DNA from: G963677085 sp963677085
Lineage (GTDB): Bacteria > Planctomycetota > Planctomycetia > Pirellulales > Thermoguttaceae
Direction of reading: 5' to 3'
Assembly: GCA_963677085.2 (NCBI GenBank)
Contig: CAXXFH010000004.1
Span: 5,432,680-5,496,679, forward strand
DNA length: 64,000 bases
This document shows, piece by piece, positions 47,935 to 57,166 of the stretch. Below the pieces are notes generated by a model. It was given only the letters and a program-made list of their open reading frames with translations, did not search any database and was not told the origin of the DNA. The stretch's first letter is position 1. Each line of letters begins with the position of its first letter. Both the position numbers and the translations under genes were made by a program.

Positions 47935-49094
47935 GTACGCCTTCCATGAAATTGTTTCCGGTGGTATAAGCACCGGCATGAAGGAACACATTGTACGCCT
48001 CAAGGACGAGGCCCGACAGCATTTGCAGGAGTTGGTGCATACCGGCACGCGATCCGTGCGTGTGGTTCGGCGTGCCTTGATTCTGCTGAAATCAGATGAA
48101 GGATTCACGGATGAGGAGATTGCCGAACACGTTGGTTGCACGGATCGAACTGTTCGCAGTATGCGTAAACGGTTCTGTACCGGGAGTTTAGAGGAAGCGT
48201 TGTACGACGCCCCTCGATCCGGTGCTCCGCCCACGTTTACGCCACGGCAGAAGCAGCAAGTCGTGGCGTTGGCTTGCAGCGATCCGCCGGAGGGCCGCGT
48301 CCGCTGGACGCTGGAACTACTCTGCGTGCACGCCGTGAAACGAGGCTTCGTCGATTCGATCAGCAAGAGCGAGGTTGCGTTGTGGCTGAAAGAGCACGAC
48401 ATGAAGCCATGGCGAAAAAAACATGGTGCATTCCGAGACTCACCGAAGAGTTTCGCGACAGAATGGAGGACGTCCTCGACCAGTATGAAAAGGCGTTCAA
48501 CCCGAGAGAACCGTTGATTTGCATGGACGAGCAGCCGTATCAACTCCTGGACGATACGTGTCCCTTCAAGCCTGCCGTACCAGGCAAGGCGGCTAAGCAG
48601 GACTACGAGTATCGTCGTTGCGGCACGTGCAGTATCTTTGTCGCCGTTGAGCCGAAAGGTGGCAAACGCTTCGTCCAGGCTCGGCGTCATCGCAAACGGG
48701 CCGATTTCGCACGATTCGTGCGTGATCTGCTTCAGCGTTATCCCAAGGCTCGTCGGATTCATTTGGTTCTCGACAACCTCAACACGCACAACGAAAAGTC
48801 CCTCATCGAAACGTTTGACGCCACGAAAGCGAAGCAATCTCTGCGACGCATCGTATGGCACTACACACCCAAGCACGCCAGTTGGCTGAACATGGCAGAA
48901 ATTGAAATCTCCGTGTTGACCAAGCAATGCCTCGGGCGACGGATTCCTACAATCGAAGAAGTTCAACGTCATGCGGCGACTTGGGCCCGCGACCGAAATC
49001 GCCGCAAAGCCATAATCGACTGGACCTTCAATAACAACGACGCCCGCCGAGTGTTCCCGGAACTATACCGGAAGAAACTTGCTGGATGACGTAC
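47935..49094 (+). mobile_element. IS630-family insertion sequence
   Basis: 1160 bases flanked by TA on both sides (47933-47934 and 49095-49096), as expected for IS630/mariner elements. The inverted ends read GTACGCCTTCCATGAAATT on the left and GTACGTCATCCAGCAAGTT on the right complement, followed by a TTTCCGGT-like block. It sits in the 3' flank of the peroxiredoxin gene. Confidence 0.88.
47978..49089 (+). CDS. IS630 transposase, two frames joined by -1 frameshift
   Basis: Frame 1 (47978-48517) encodes the helix-turn-helix part (DEEIAEHVGCTDRTVRSMRKRF, PPTFTPRQKQQVVAL, and VALWLKEHDMKPWRKK). The DDE part (CMDEQPYQLL, LVLDNLNTHNEKSL, HYTPKHASWLNMAEIEISVL) is in the -1 frame to 49089. The frames meet at seven A's (48415-48421) arranged as A-AAA-AAA in the zero frame, a canonical -1 slippery heptamer. 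Slippage there gives KPWRKKTWCIPRLTEEF, a normal IS630 join, so this is probably programmed frameshifting, not decay. DDE residues are Asp (MDE), Asp (LDN) and Glu (AEIE). Confidence 0.88.
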
Positions 49095-49160
49095 TAGCGG
49101 TCGTGGCCTTTCGAAACACAGGGTAGTATTCCTCCCGTGCCCCGAATCCTGGTCCCAGGC

Positions 49161-49706
49161 CTATCGATCCTCCTTCCGCTCTGGGATGCCCAGCGCTCGG
49201 AGGCGTTTCGCCACATCGACTCCGTACGCCGCCACGTCCACCTCTTTGTCGATCTCCAGAATTCGGCCGTCGGTACCGATGTAGAAGGTCCAACGCTGCG
49301 GCCAGCGGCGGATGGTGCCAATCACACCGTAGGCGGTTGCCACCTTGCCGTCGGGATCGGAGAGGATAGGATAGTCGGCTGCGAGCGACTCGGCGAACTT
49401 GCGGTTGGTTTCCACCGTGTCGCAGCTTGCGGTGAAGTAAGCGACGTCGAATTTTTTCAGCGATTCGCCGTCGGCCCGAAACGATGTGCATTGTTTCGTG
49501 CATCCGGGGGTGAACGCCTTAGGGAACCAAGCCAGCACGACCGCCTGTTTGCCGCGATAATCGGCCAGTCGGTAGGTTTCGCCGTCACTGCCCACGAGGG
49601 TGAAATCGGGCGCCATATCGCCCGGCTTCAACTCGGCCGCTACCGCTTGGGTACCGACAAGCGACGCGACCATGGCCATCACCGGTTTCGACTTGAAAAG
49701 TGCCAT
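49161..49706 (-). CDS. Exported peroxiredoxin (AhpC/TSA, Bcp-like)
   Basis: ATG 49706 with GGAG upstream gives a 181-residue protein with a probable Sec signal (MAMVASLVGTQAVAA). The thioredoxin-like fold follows: GDMAPDFTLVGSDGETYRL, then FPKAFTPGCTKQC with peroxidatic Cys69 and a second Cys73, spaced as in Bcp/PrxQ-type enzymes. AYGVIGTIRRWPQRWTFYIG and a terminal helix complete the domain. By family it reduces peroxides in the periplasm using thiol donors. The gene stands alone; the IS630 lies about 65 bases beyond its 3' end. Confidence 0.88.
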   Translation of the reverse strand: MALFKSKPVMAMVASLVGTQAVAAELKPGDMAPDFTLVGSDGETYRLADYRGKQAVVLAWFPKAFTPGCTKQCTSFRADGESLKKFDVAYFTASCDTVETNRKFAESLAADYPILSDPDGKVATAYGVIGTIRRWPQRWTFYIGTDGRILEIDKEVDVAAYGVDVAKRLRALGIPERKEDR

Positions 49707-50008
49707 TGTGTTTACTCCAAGATTATTGGGGCTTGCATTGCCTATGGAACTAGGGCGACCAACGGGGCCCGGTTTCCCGGGACAGGACGCAATCAAGTGT
49801 TTCACAAACAACCACGGAACCAATGGGAATTGCTTCTACGGAATTCTCGCCACAATTCTACGCATTCCCCGGTCGGCAGCTCGAATAGGCCTGTTTTTTG
49901 CGGAAGAACGCCCTGTTTGGGCGAAAGAAGGCTTTGTGGACAGTTTTTTGGACTGGCCAAAGTGCGGAACGCACGAGTGACCGGGATGTTGCAATTTTCG
50001 GTCACGCC
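49707..50008. other. Intergenic region with one hairpin-core repeat
   Basis: Contains the repeat at 49755-49782 and the presumed peroxiredoxin promoter. No gene seen. Confidence 0.45.
49755..49782 (-). repeat. Hairpin plus core, degenerate copy
   Basis: GCGACCAACGGGG followed by CCCGG-TTTC-CCGGG. Read on the minus strand this is hairpin then CCCCGTTGGTCGC, the same layout as 19147-19173 and the middle of family B. Confidence 0.55.
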
Positions 50009-51922
50009 CTACTTGATCAGGTCCAAAACTTGAATATCTTCGTGGCGCAACGCGGTGAGCCGCTGCACGGCGGCGATGTTTTCTAGATAACGTGGCTGCA
50101 GCGGCGGAGGGCTTAGAACTCGTCGGAAGAGTAGCTGTTTGATAATCGGCACCTGGTCGGTTGCGATCTTGCCCACCAGCAGCGGCTCCATTTCGCCGCC
50201 GTGTCCCAGGTAGTTGAGGATCTGACGAAGGCCGCGGAGGTATACGGCGTCTTTCGTGAATCCACCGCCGCGGTACACGCGCATGGTGGTTTTGAACGCA
50301 CTTTGTTGCGGCAGGCCGAAGGTGAAATGTAACGCTCGGAAGGTCTCCACAAACGACGCTCCCTCTATCAACCGACGGACTGCAACCACTCGGGCGGCCA
50401 ACTGACGCATGCGCGAATGGTCGAGGCCACCGACCAAATATTCGGCCAGCACGGCAAGCCCTTCCTGCAACGCATCATATCGTGCCAGCCCGGAGTAGAG
50501 TTGCCGAAACGGCTGCGCTCGGCCGTTGAAGTAGGTAAGCAGGTGCGTGCCGACCTCGTGCTGCAAAAGCGCTTCGACACGCGACTCGGGAATCGTTGTA
50601 TTGCGATTGATCAGTAGTCTTGCTCGCGAAACCATGATGCCTGCAACGCGGCCGGTGACTTCGGCTTTGGGGGTGAAGTCGGGCCACTTGGCGCGGTAAT
50701 AGTCGAACTCGGTCCTTGCCCGTTCTGCGAACAATTCCGCATTGACTTGTGGTTCCTTGGTTTTTCCGTCCAGGCTTGGCGGTAACCGGTCGAGCAGTCG
50801 GGTTGCGAGTTCAAAAAGGTCGTCTTCCACGCCGCCATGAAGTTGCAGGCTTCCGTACAGAAATCGCGGCGTATCTCGCTCGCCGAGCATGGTGATCTTG
50901 CGGTCCAACTCGTTTTGTTTCTCCTGGAACACGTGTTGCAGTACGGGGTCTTCTACCCGTTCGATGGGAATTTGGTACAACTGCCGTTTCAGCAACGAAG
51001 GATCGAAGGGCGTAGGGCGGTAATGGAACTCGGGAATCCGCTCGAAACCGGATTTTTTGAACTCCAGCCACGCTTCATCTGCGTTGACGGGCGTAAGTTG
51101 TAGCAGAAAATCGAAGGCACTGCTGACTTTGTTCAGTTGCTCGTCGATTTTCCACACCACTTTGACGACCGCTCGCCGTCCCAGTTCGTGATAATGCGGC
51201 GGTTTGTGGGTGGTTTGCGAGAGCGTGAATTGGTAGAAGGCTTGCCGCAACGCGGGTCCCAAACTTCGGCGAAAATGCCGCATCAGGACGGGGAATTCGG
51301 TACCCGTCTTTGCATTACGATAGACGGGAGGGACGACCAGGCCGATGTTGGAGATATTTAAACCGGTTGCGTCCTCGCGGTCGACCAACGGTAGCATGCC
51401 GGGCGGCACTGGCGGCCGGTCATCGACAACCTCTACTTCAACCGCTTGCTTGAGTACCTTGATGCGTCGCAGACGTCGCGTTAGCACGTCGACGGTCTTT
51501 GCCAGTGCTGACGATGGTGGAGCCACGACCTCGAAAGTAGGGGGGACAGAGGGTACTGAAGGGTCGGCGGATTTGCTCCCATCGGGGCCCGCCCAAACCT
51601 CTACAATCAGGAAGGCACCAAACTCCGCCACCATCGTGCGCGCGAGGCTGGTGACGAGCTTGGATATGGCCGCGCGATGCTCCGGCGCTGCCGAAGCGAT
51701 CAGGTACGCCGCTTCACCCTTGACTAGGTCCGTGCCCAAATCGTGCGTGTCGGATGGGCGGCGGTAGACATACAAAAAAGGCAACTGACGGTCGACATGC
51801 AGCCGTCCCCTATCCGGAAGCGTGCGTCGAACTCGCTTGTTTTGAGACAAGCGGCGACAAATCGTCGTGATGAGTGCTGGGGAGATCTGGCTTCTTGAGC
51901 TGCCCGCGCTTTTCGCTGCCAT
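50009..51922 (-). CDS. DUF1704 / 'QEGLA motif' putative metallopeptidase
   Basis: 637 residues of the DUF1704 family (TIGR 'flavohemoglobin expression-modulating QEGLA motif protein'). The C-terminal half has QHEVGTHLLTYFNG (zinc-type HExxTH at about 456) and ALQEGLAVLAEYLVGGL (about 481), the two family hallmarks, which look like a peptidase metal site. The N-terminal half has family-typical segments such as PFLYVYRR and GAFLIVEVWAG. Biochemical function is unproven. It lies downstream of the DHH phosphoesterase gene with a short gap, probably in one operon. Families of this kind often carry an ATP-grasp partner; none is seen here. Confidence 0.87.
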   Translation of the reverse strand: MAAKSAGSSRSQISPALITTICRRLSQNKRVRRTLPDRGRLHVDRQLPFLYVYRRPSDTHDLGTDLVKGEAAYLIASAAPEHRAAISKLVTSLARTMVAEFGAFLIVEVWAGPDGSKSADPSVPSVPPTFEVVAPPSSALAKTVDVLTRRLRRIKVLKQAVEVEVVDDRPPVPPGMLPLVDREDATGLNISNIGLVVPPVYRNAKTGTEFPVLMRHFRRSLGPALRQAFYQFTLSQTTHKPPHYHELGRRAVVKVVWKIDEQLNKVSSAFDFLLQLTPVNADEAWLEFKKSGFERIPEFHYRPTPFDPSLLKRQLYQIPIERVEDPVLQHVFQEKQNELDRKITMLGERDTPRFLYGSLQLHGGVEDDLFELATRLLDRLPPSLDGKTKEPQVNAELFAERARTEFDYYRAKWPDFTPKAEVTGRVAGIMVSRARLLINRNTTIPESRVEALLQHEVGTHLLTYFNGRAQPFRQLYSGLARYDALQEGLAVLAEYLVGGLDHSRMRQLAARVVAVRRLIEGASFVETFRALHFTFGLPQQSAFKTTMRVYRGGGFTKDAVYLRGLRQILNYLGHGGEMEPLLVGKIATDQVPIIKQLLFRRVLSPPPLQPRYLENIAAVQRLTALRHEDIQVLDLIK

Positions 51923-51962
51923 GGGGGATGTTTGATCCTGCTTGAATTGTCTTCACTTGGAG

Positions 51963-53033
51963 TTATCGAAGGTGGTTAATAATCTCATGTTTGGGCACCA
52001 GACGTTTTCCCTCTTCGCGTTCGATGCCGCACGCAGCCAGCCATCGGCGGCGAAGCTCCTGTTGCCACTGTTCGTTGGTAGACGAATCGCGGTGTACGCA
52101 GGGAATCTTACCGCCCGCGCGGTGCATGTGGCCGCCGCCGCTTCCGATTCCGTCAAGTGTGGTTTGCAACAGTTCGGCGGCGTCGTCACAGTCCGAATCG
52201 GTTCGGGCCGAGACGAATAGATCTTCGCCGACAACGGCGGCGCATAACACACGGTGGATTCCCCGGCACCGAATGAGCAAGTCGGCCATTTCTCCAACGA
52301 TTTCCGCCCCCTCGGCCTGTGGAAGCACACAGAGTCCGGTTTCGTTGAAAAGAAACGTGTTTTGCAGGGCGAGAACGAGGTCGGTGTAGTATTCGGGATT
52401 CAAAGGAGCGCTCTCGATCTCAGCCAACAAGATCGGGTCCGCTCGTTCGGTGAGCCACGTTAAAATCGACCGGTCGAGGGGCGAGAAATAAAACTCTTCT
52501 CCCCGCGTTTCCGTTCGCATTGCGAACCACATGGCGGTAGCCAATTTGGGGCTCGGTTCGATCTCCTGCTCGCGAAGGTAGCTGGCCACTATGGTCACCG
52601 AGGCCACGGTTTCCGGGCGAACGTCGCGAAAACGTACGGCGACCTGTTCACCCTGGGTGGGATGATGGTCGATGACCGCGACCGGCTCGAGCCCCTGGCG
52701 TGTCATCAACTGATTGGTCGCGCCGGCCTTACAGTCGACCAGGATCGTAGCTGCCGTTGGGGATGATTCGACTGAGGTGACCAGCCGAATCGGGGGGCCA
52801 AGGAGATCCACCATGTGGCGATTTTCCGCTCGAACGATTCCCCCGCCGCCGACCAGTTCCGCGGGCTTGCCCAACTTCTGCTCGATCAGGAAAGCCAGGG
52901 CCCAACCGGTCGCAATGGCATCGGGGTCGGGCGTGTCGTGCGTTATAATCAGACACCGCTCATATTCGGCCAGGATGTCGAGCAATTGCTGGGAGCGAGT
53001 TTCTGGTTTGTCGTGGGCTGGTGGTTGTGACAC
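51963..53033 (-). CDS. DHH-family phosphoesterase (NrnA/RecJ-like)
   Basis: GTG 53033 is preferred over TTG 53063, which adds a Cys-rich unconserved extension. Motif I ITHDTPDPDAIATG, motif II ILVDCKAG, motif III VIDHHP, and the DHHA1 motif GSGGGHMHRAGG are all present, so the metal-binding Asp/His set is complete. By family it cleaves short oligonucleotides (nanoRNase), pAp or cyclic dinucleotides; the exact substrate is not decidable. It precedes the DUF1704 gene by 40 bases. Confidence 0.87.
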   Translation of the reverse strand: MSQPPAHDKPETRSQQLLDILAEYERCLIITHDTPDPDAIATGWALAFLIEQKLGKPAELVGGGGIVRAENRHMVDLLGPPIRLVTSVESSPTAATILVDCKAGATNQLMTRQGLEPVAVIDHHPTQGEQVAVRFRDVRPETVASVTIVASYLREQEIEPSPKLATAMWFAMRTETRGEEFYFSPLDRSILTWLTERADPILLAEIESAPLNPEYYTDLVLALQNTFLFNETGLCVLPQAEGAEIVGEMADLLIRCRGIHRVLCAAVVGEDLFVSARTDSDCDDAAELLQTTLDGIGSGGGHMHRAGGKIPCVHRDSSTNEQWQQELRRRWLAACGIEREEGKRLVPKHEIINHLR

Positions 53034-53558
53034 AAGACACCCCAATTCGCAATAGTGACACAAGGCCGCAGGGCCAGGTAGGGGCTAGAGATTAGGGACT
53101 GGGGGCTAGGGAACGATGGCGTCCGACATTCGCAAAAAACCGCGACCGTCGGTCGCGCCCGATGCCGCCAAATCGGAGAACCTCCAGGACAACCCCAACC
53201 GGCTCAAGTCTAACATTACAACTTCCGCGCAGGTTCGCGATAAACGAGAGACGGGCCGTCCATAAGTTGGCGTCCCCTATTCGGTTGCTGTACCACATTC
53301 GGACAAGTGTTATCGGTTCAGCGAACTAGACATCAAGCTCTTCTGACAAATTACACGGAAAACCAATGGTCTCCTCAGTCTAGACAAAGTTGAATAATTC
53401 GGGGAGTATCCCCAGCCGTCGCCTTTATTGATGTTTGCATTGAAAATGATCGCTTCAGGAAACTGAATACCTGGAAATCCAGGCTCCCGTTGGTCGCCTT
53501 CGGCTCATTAGCCATGTAAGCACCAATAAGAAAGGACTCGAAATTGCAGGAGGCTCGA
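53034..53558. other. Divergent intergenic region with repeats
   Basis: Includes a G-rich degenerate tract (53077-53114, repeated GGGGCTAG/TTAGGGACT units), repeat family B copy 2, and AGGAGG just before the transporter ATG. The minus-strand ORF 53375-53731 is a translation of the repeat and antisense DNA. Confidence 0.5.
53426..53516 (-). repeat. Dispersed repeat family B, copy 2
   Basis: Complement of the block order seen at 40549-40640, including the palindrome CCTGGAAATCCAGG (53470-53483) and the core GCTCCCGTTGGTCGCC (53483-53498). It ends 42 bases before the transporter start. Confidence 0.75.
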
Positions 53559-55778
53559 ATGACCCGCTCTTCGGAATCAGAGCGTTCGATCGGGTTGCTA
53601 GGGGCAACCAGCATTGGCGTGGGGGCCATCGTCGGCGGTGGCATCTTGGCTTTGGCCGGGGCCGCCTTTGCGGTCACTGGGCCGAGCGCCGTAGTTGCGT
53701 TCACGCTCAACGGCCTGATCGCATTGCTCACCGCACTGAGCTTCGCCGAGCTTTCTGCTGCCTTTCCGCAGTCGGGCGGGACCTACACGTTTGCCAAAAA
53801 GGTCCTTTCGGTCGAGGCGGCGTTTGCGGTGGGTTGGGTGGTTTGGTTCGCCTCGATTGCCGCTGGGGCACTCTATGCGCTGGGCTTCGGTTACTTCGCG
53901 GCTACAGCCCTGGCCCCCTGTTGGCAGCAGTTCACCGGTCAGTCGCCCGCGTATCTTACCGGCCCGACCGCTGTTACATTGATCGGCCTGGCGGCGGTCG
54001 GCTTCTACACCCTACGGCTGACCCTCAAGACGGGCGGAGGGGCTGGGCACTGGGAAAACGTTGGCAAACTGGCCGTTTTCGCCATTCTCATCGCCTCGGG
54101 GTTGTGGGCGTTGACGGGTCGGGCGCCCAGTTCCATTCAGAGCAGTCTGACGCCCTTCTTCTCGTCCGGGGCCTTCGGATTGCTTCAAGCGATGGGGTTC
54201 ACCTTCATCGCCTTGCAGGGTTTCGACCTGATTGCGGCCGCGGGCGGTGAAATTCGCGACCCGACTCGCAATATCCCTCGCTCGATGTTTCTGTCGCTTC
54301 TGATTGCCCTGGCGATTTACATCCCGCTACTGCTGGTGATTTCGACCGCCGGAGTCGAGCCTGGCAGTTCGATTGTCGCTGCGAGCAAGGAAAACCCCGA
54401 GGGGATCGTCGCGGTTGCTGCCAAGCATTTCATGGGGCCGTTTGGGTATTGGCTCGTCGTCGCGGCGGCGATTCTCTCGATGCTCTCGGCGTTGCGTGCC
54501 AACTTGTACGCTGCCTCGCGCGTGGCAGCGGCGATGGCTCGCGACCGAACGATGCCCCATGCATTAAGTGTCTTGCATCCGCAACGCCACACGCCGGTCA
54601 CAGCCGTTTTGGTCACGTCGGCTGTCGTGGCGACCATGGTCGTGGCGATTCCCAACGTCGCGGCGGCCGGAGCGGCTTCCAGTTTGATCTTTCTGGTGAC
54701 CTTTGCGTTGGCCCATTGGATTGCCATTCTGGCCCGGCGGCGGAGTCCCGGCCGGCCACCCCCGTTTCGGACACCCTGGTTTCCGCTGGTTCCGGTGGCG
54801 GGGACCGTCGCTTGTTTCGCCTTGGCGGCGTATCAGGGGGTGATGGTGCCTTCGGCCGGCTTCATTACCAGCGTGTGGCTGGGGCTGGGTGGCCTGCTCT
54901 TCTTGGGACTTTTTGCCCGGCCTGCGCGAGTCATGGACGCTTCGACCGAAGCCCTCGACCCCGATGTCATTCGGTTGCGAGGTCGCAGCCCACTGGTGCT
55001 GGTGCCGGTCGCCAATCCACACAACGTCGAAGCGATGGTCACCGTGGCCGACGCGTTGGCTCCGCCACAGGTGGGACGCGTATTGGTGCTTTCGGTCGCA
55101 GTTCCACCGAAAGACTGGCAGCCGGGCAAGACGTTGCTTCCCCTCCGGCATACCCAGATGATCTTGGGCGACACGATGAACGTGTCGGTCCGCGCGGGCG
55201 CCCTGTCCACCGTTGCTACGAATCCGTGGCAGGAAATCCGTCGCATTGCTCGCGAACACCGCTGCGAAAGTATTCTTGTTGGGCTAAGCGATTTTCGCCA
55301 GAATGCCACGTCCACTCCACTGGCCGAACTGCTGGCCAGTGCTCCGTGCGACATTGTGGTATTGCGTGCCAGCCCTGGTTGGCAGCTCTCGCAGGTTCAG
55401 AAGATCCTTGTGCCGGTGGGCGGCCGTGGCTGGCACGACCAGCTTCGTGCCCGGCTGCTCGGCAGTCTGCTGCGAACCGGCCAGCGCGAGATCACCTTCT
55501 TGCGAGTTCTGTCCGAAAGTACCCCGCAGCAGGTGTATACCCGGGCGATACGCGAACTGGCAAGGGTTGCTCGCGACGAGGCTTCCGGCCACTCTCGCGT
55601 CGAAGTCGTGAAAAACGACGACCCGGGCCGTGTCATCGTAGACCATGCGGCAACCAGCGACATGGTGGTCCTCGGCGTGCAGCGGCTTGGCCCTCGGCGG
55701 AAGGCGTTTGGCCACATCGCAATGCGCATCGCCCAAGAGACGACCTGCCCGATTCTGATGATCAGCCACCGTGGATGA
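53559..55778 (+). CDS. APC-family permease fused to universal stress protein domains
   Basis: ATG 53559 follows AGGAGG. Residues about 10-450 form an amino acid-polyamine-organocation transporter: GLLGATSIGVGAIVGGGILALAG is the TM1 substrate-binding signature, GFDLIAAAGGEIRDPTRNIPRS the TM6 region, and 12 hydrophobic segments can be counted. Residues about 475-739 hold two USP-like domains (SPLVLVPVANPHNVEAMVTVADALA, then QKILVPVGGRGWHDQLRARLLGSLL, ending APCDIVVLRAS-type and TCPILMISHRG). By family it imports amino acids or similar solutes, with the USP part probably sensing nucleotides. It converges on the argA-like gene. Confidence 0.9.
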   Translation: MTRSSESERSIGLLGATSIGVGAIVGGGILALAGAAFAVTGPSAVVAFTLNGLIALLTALSFAELSAAFPQSGGTYTFAKKVLSVEAAFAVGWVVWFASIAAGALYALGFGYFAATALAPCWQQFTGQSPAYLTGPTAVTLIGLAAVGFYTLRLTLKTGGGAGHWENVGKLAVFAILIASGLWALTGRAPSSIQSSLTPFFSSGAFGLLQAMGFTFIALQGFDLIAAAGGEIRDPTRNIPRSMFLSLLIALAIYIPLLLVISTAGVEPGSSIVAASKENPEGIVAVAAKHFMGPFGYWLVVAAAILSMLSALRANLYAASRVAAAMARDRTMPHALSVLHPQRHTPVTAVLVTSAVVATMVVAIPNVAAAGAASSLIFLVTFALAHWIAILARRRSPGRPPPFRTPWFPLVPVAGTVACFALAAYQGVMVPSAGFITSVWLGLGGLLFLGLFARPARVMDASTEALDPDVIRLRGRSPLVLVPVANPHNVEAMVTVADALAPPQVGRVLVLSVAVPPKDWQPGKTLLPLRHTQMILGDTMNVSVRAGALSTVATNPWQEIRRIAREHRCESILVGLSDFRQNATSTPLAELLASAPCDIVVLRASPGWQLSQVQKILVPVGGRGWHDQLRARLLGSLLRTGQREITFLRVLSESTPQQVYTRAIRELARVARDEASGHSRVEVVKNDDPGRVIVDHAATSDMVVLGVQRLGPRRKAFGHIAMRIAQETTCPILMISHRG

Positions 55779-55831
55779 CGCCAAATCGGAACGTGGAGCA
55801 CCGCGATCCGGCATGGTGCGCGTGGCGAAGC

Positions 55832-57166
55832 TCAGCCATTTCCGGGCTTCTGCAGATCGAAGTCGAGAAGTTGCACCTGGTGCCGTTCTTTCGCGGCGTA
55901 TCGCTGCACGGCTTCATCGAGAAGCGCGGCCTGCCATTCGGCTGTCAATTCGGAGGAACCACCCAAACGCCGAAACAGACTTTGCGCCCGCTGCGATGCC
56001 GTGATGGCAACGGCTCGCGGACATCCCTGCTGCTGTAACCGCATGAAGACTTCCGAGAGCAGAAGTTGACCTTGCTGAGAATCCTGGTGGTTTTCTCCGA
56101 TCACAAATCCACCGATCTTCCACGTGTTGGGACTTCCCGGGACTTCGGTCAGATGGAGCTTGCCGATGACAACCCCGCGGTGGCGCAACAGGAACGTCTG
56201 CGGCAACAAACGTTCGAGTTCCGACCGGTCGAGCGGCTTTACATAGGGTGTCCCCGACGGACTGATATAGCGTTGGGACTCGATGTGCAAACGCTCGATT
56301 TCGTCTAAATCCTCGGGCTCGGCGTAGTCGACGTGGTGGCTCTGGCGACGTTCGATCATCGTGCCGACGCCGGTTCGCGTGAGCACTTCGTCGAGCAGTC
56401 GTGAGTAAGAAACGAGGTGAACCTGGTTCACGCCCCCGGCAACGGCACGGATCGAGGCATGAACCTTGGGCAACACCTCGCCCGACACGATAACCTCGCC
56501 GGCGGGAGTCGTTCGCTGCAACAGGCAAAGAAGTCCTTCGAGATCTGCGAAGCTCAACGGGCGTTTGATCCCTTTGCGATCGGCGACGGTGATACCATCG
56601 GCGTGCATCAGAAAAAGCAGCTTTTGTGCGTCGAGTTCAACGGCCAGATCGGCGGCCAGCGATACGGACGGAACGTGAAGAAAACGCCCGCGCCCGTCCT
56701 CGCCGCCAAAACCAAGGATTACAAGCTTCTGCTCATTCAAGGCGACCTGAATGGCTTGCGTTTTCACCTCGGTAACGACGCCGGTGCTGCCATGGGCAAT
56801 GCGGCGTTCGACGCGTATTGTCGACTCTGGGAGCACGCACGACGGGATGTCGTTGGTCTCGCACAATTCTTCGACTACGCGCAAGATTCTGTTGCGTTCT
56901 TCTCGAATGCGAGTTAGCGCCGTCTCGGGCAGGACAAGACGATTGGTTTCGGGATGGGGCCGGGCACCGAAGCTCGTGCGAAGCTCGTCTTCAAACTCCG
57001 TACCCTTGCCGAAGACGAGCAACACCCGAATGCCGTGGGCAAGCAGGTCGCTCGCGCCACGAAGGATCGCAAGGGTCGTCGTTGGGTTTTCGACCGCCTC
57101 GTCTTCCGCCTGAATGACGAAGGTCGCGCCCTTGAACTCGGAATAATAGCGGCCAGAAATCGTCAC
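55832..57166 (-). CDS. argA: N-acetylglutamate synthase, ArgA-type (kinase-like plus GNAT)
   Basis: 444 residues, the same length class as E. coli ArgA. The N-terminal amino-acid kinase-fold domain (FVIQAEDEAVENPTTTLAILRGASDLLAHGIRVLLVFG, then LAADLAVELDAQKLLFLMHADGI) is followed by a C-terminal GNAT domain (EIERLHIESQRYISPSG, then FLLRHRGVVIGKLHLTEVPG, then FMRLQQQGCPRAVAITASQRAQSLFRRLGG). It makes N-acetylglutamate from acetyl-CoA and glutamate, the first step of arginine synthesis. GGAG six bases before ATG supports the start. No other arg genes are in the window. Confidence 0.88.
   Translation of the reverse strand: MTISGRYYSEFKGATFVIQAEDEAVENPTTTLAILRGASDLLAHGIRVLLVFGKGTEFEDELRTSFGARPHPETNRLVLPETALTRIREERNRILRVVEELCETNDIPSCVLPESTIRVERRIAHGSTGVVTEVKTQAIQVALNEQKLVILGFGGEDGRGRFLHVPSVSLAADLAVELDAQKLLFLMHADGITVADRKGIKRPLSFADLEGLLCLLQRTTPAGEVIVSGEVLPKVHASIRAVAGGVNQVHLVSYSRLLDEVLTRTGVGTMIERRQSHHVDYAEPEDLDEIERLHIESQRYISPSGTPYVKPLDRSELERLLPQTFLLRHRGVVIGKLHLTEVPGSPNTWKIGGFVIGENHQDSQQGQLLLSEVFMRLQQQGCPRAVAITASQRAQSLFRRLGGSSELTAEWQAALLDEAVQRYAAKERHQVQLLDFDLQKPGNG

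Noticed and set aside
54449..56038. 529-codon plus-strand ORF
   Set aside because: Out-of-frame overlap with the APC-USP gene; Arg/Gly-rich with no domain.
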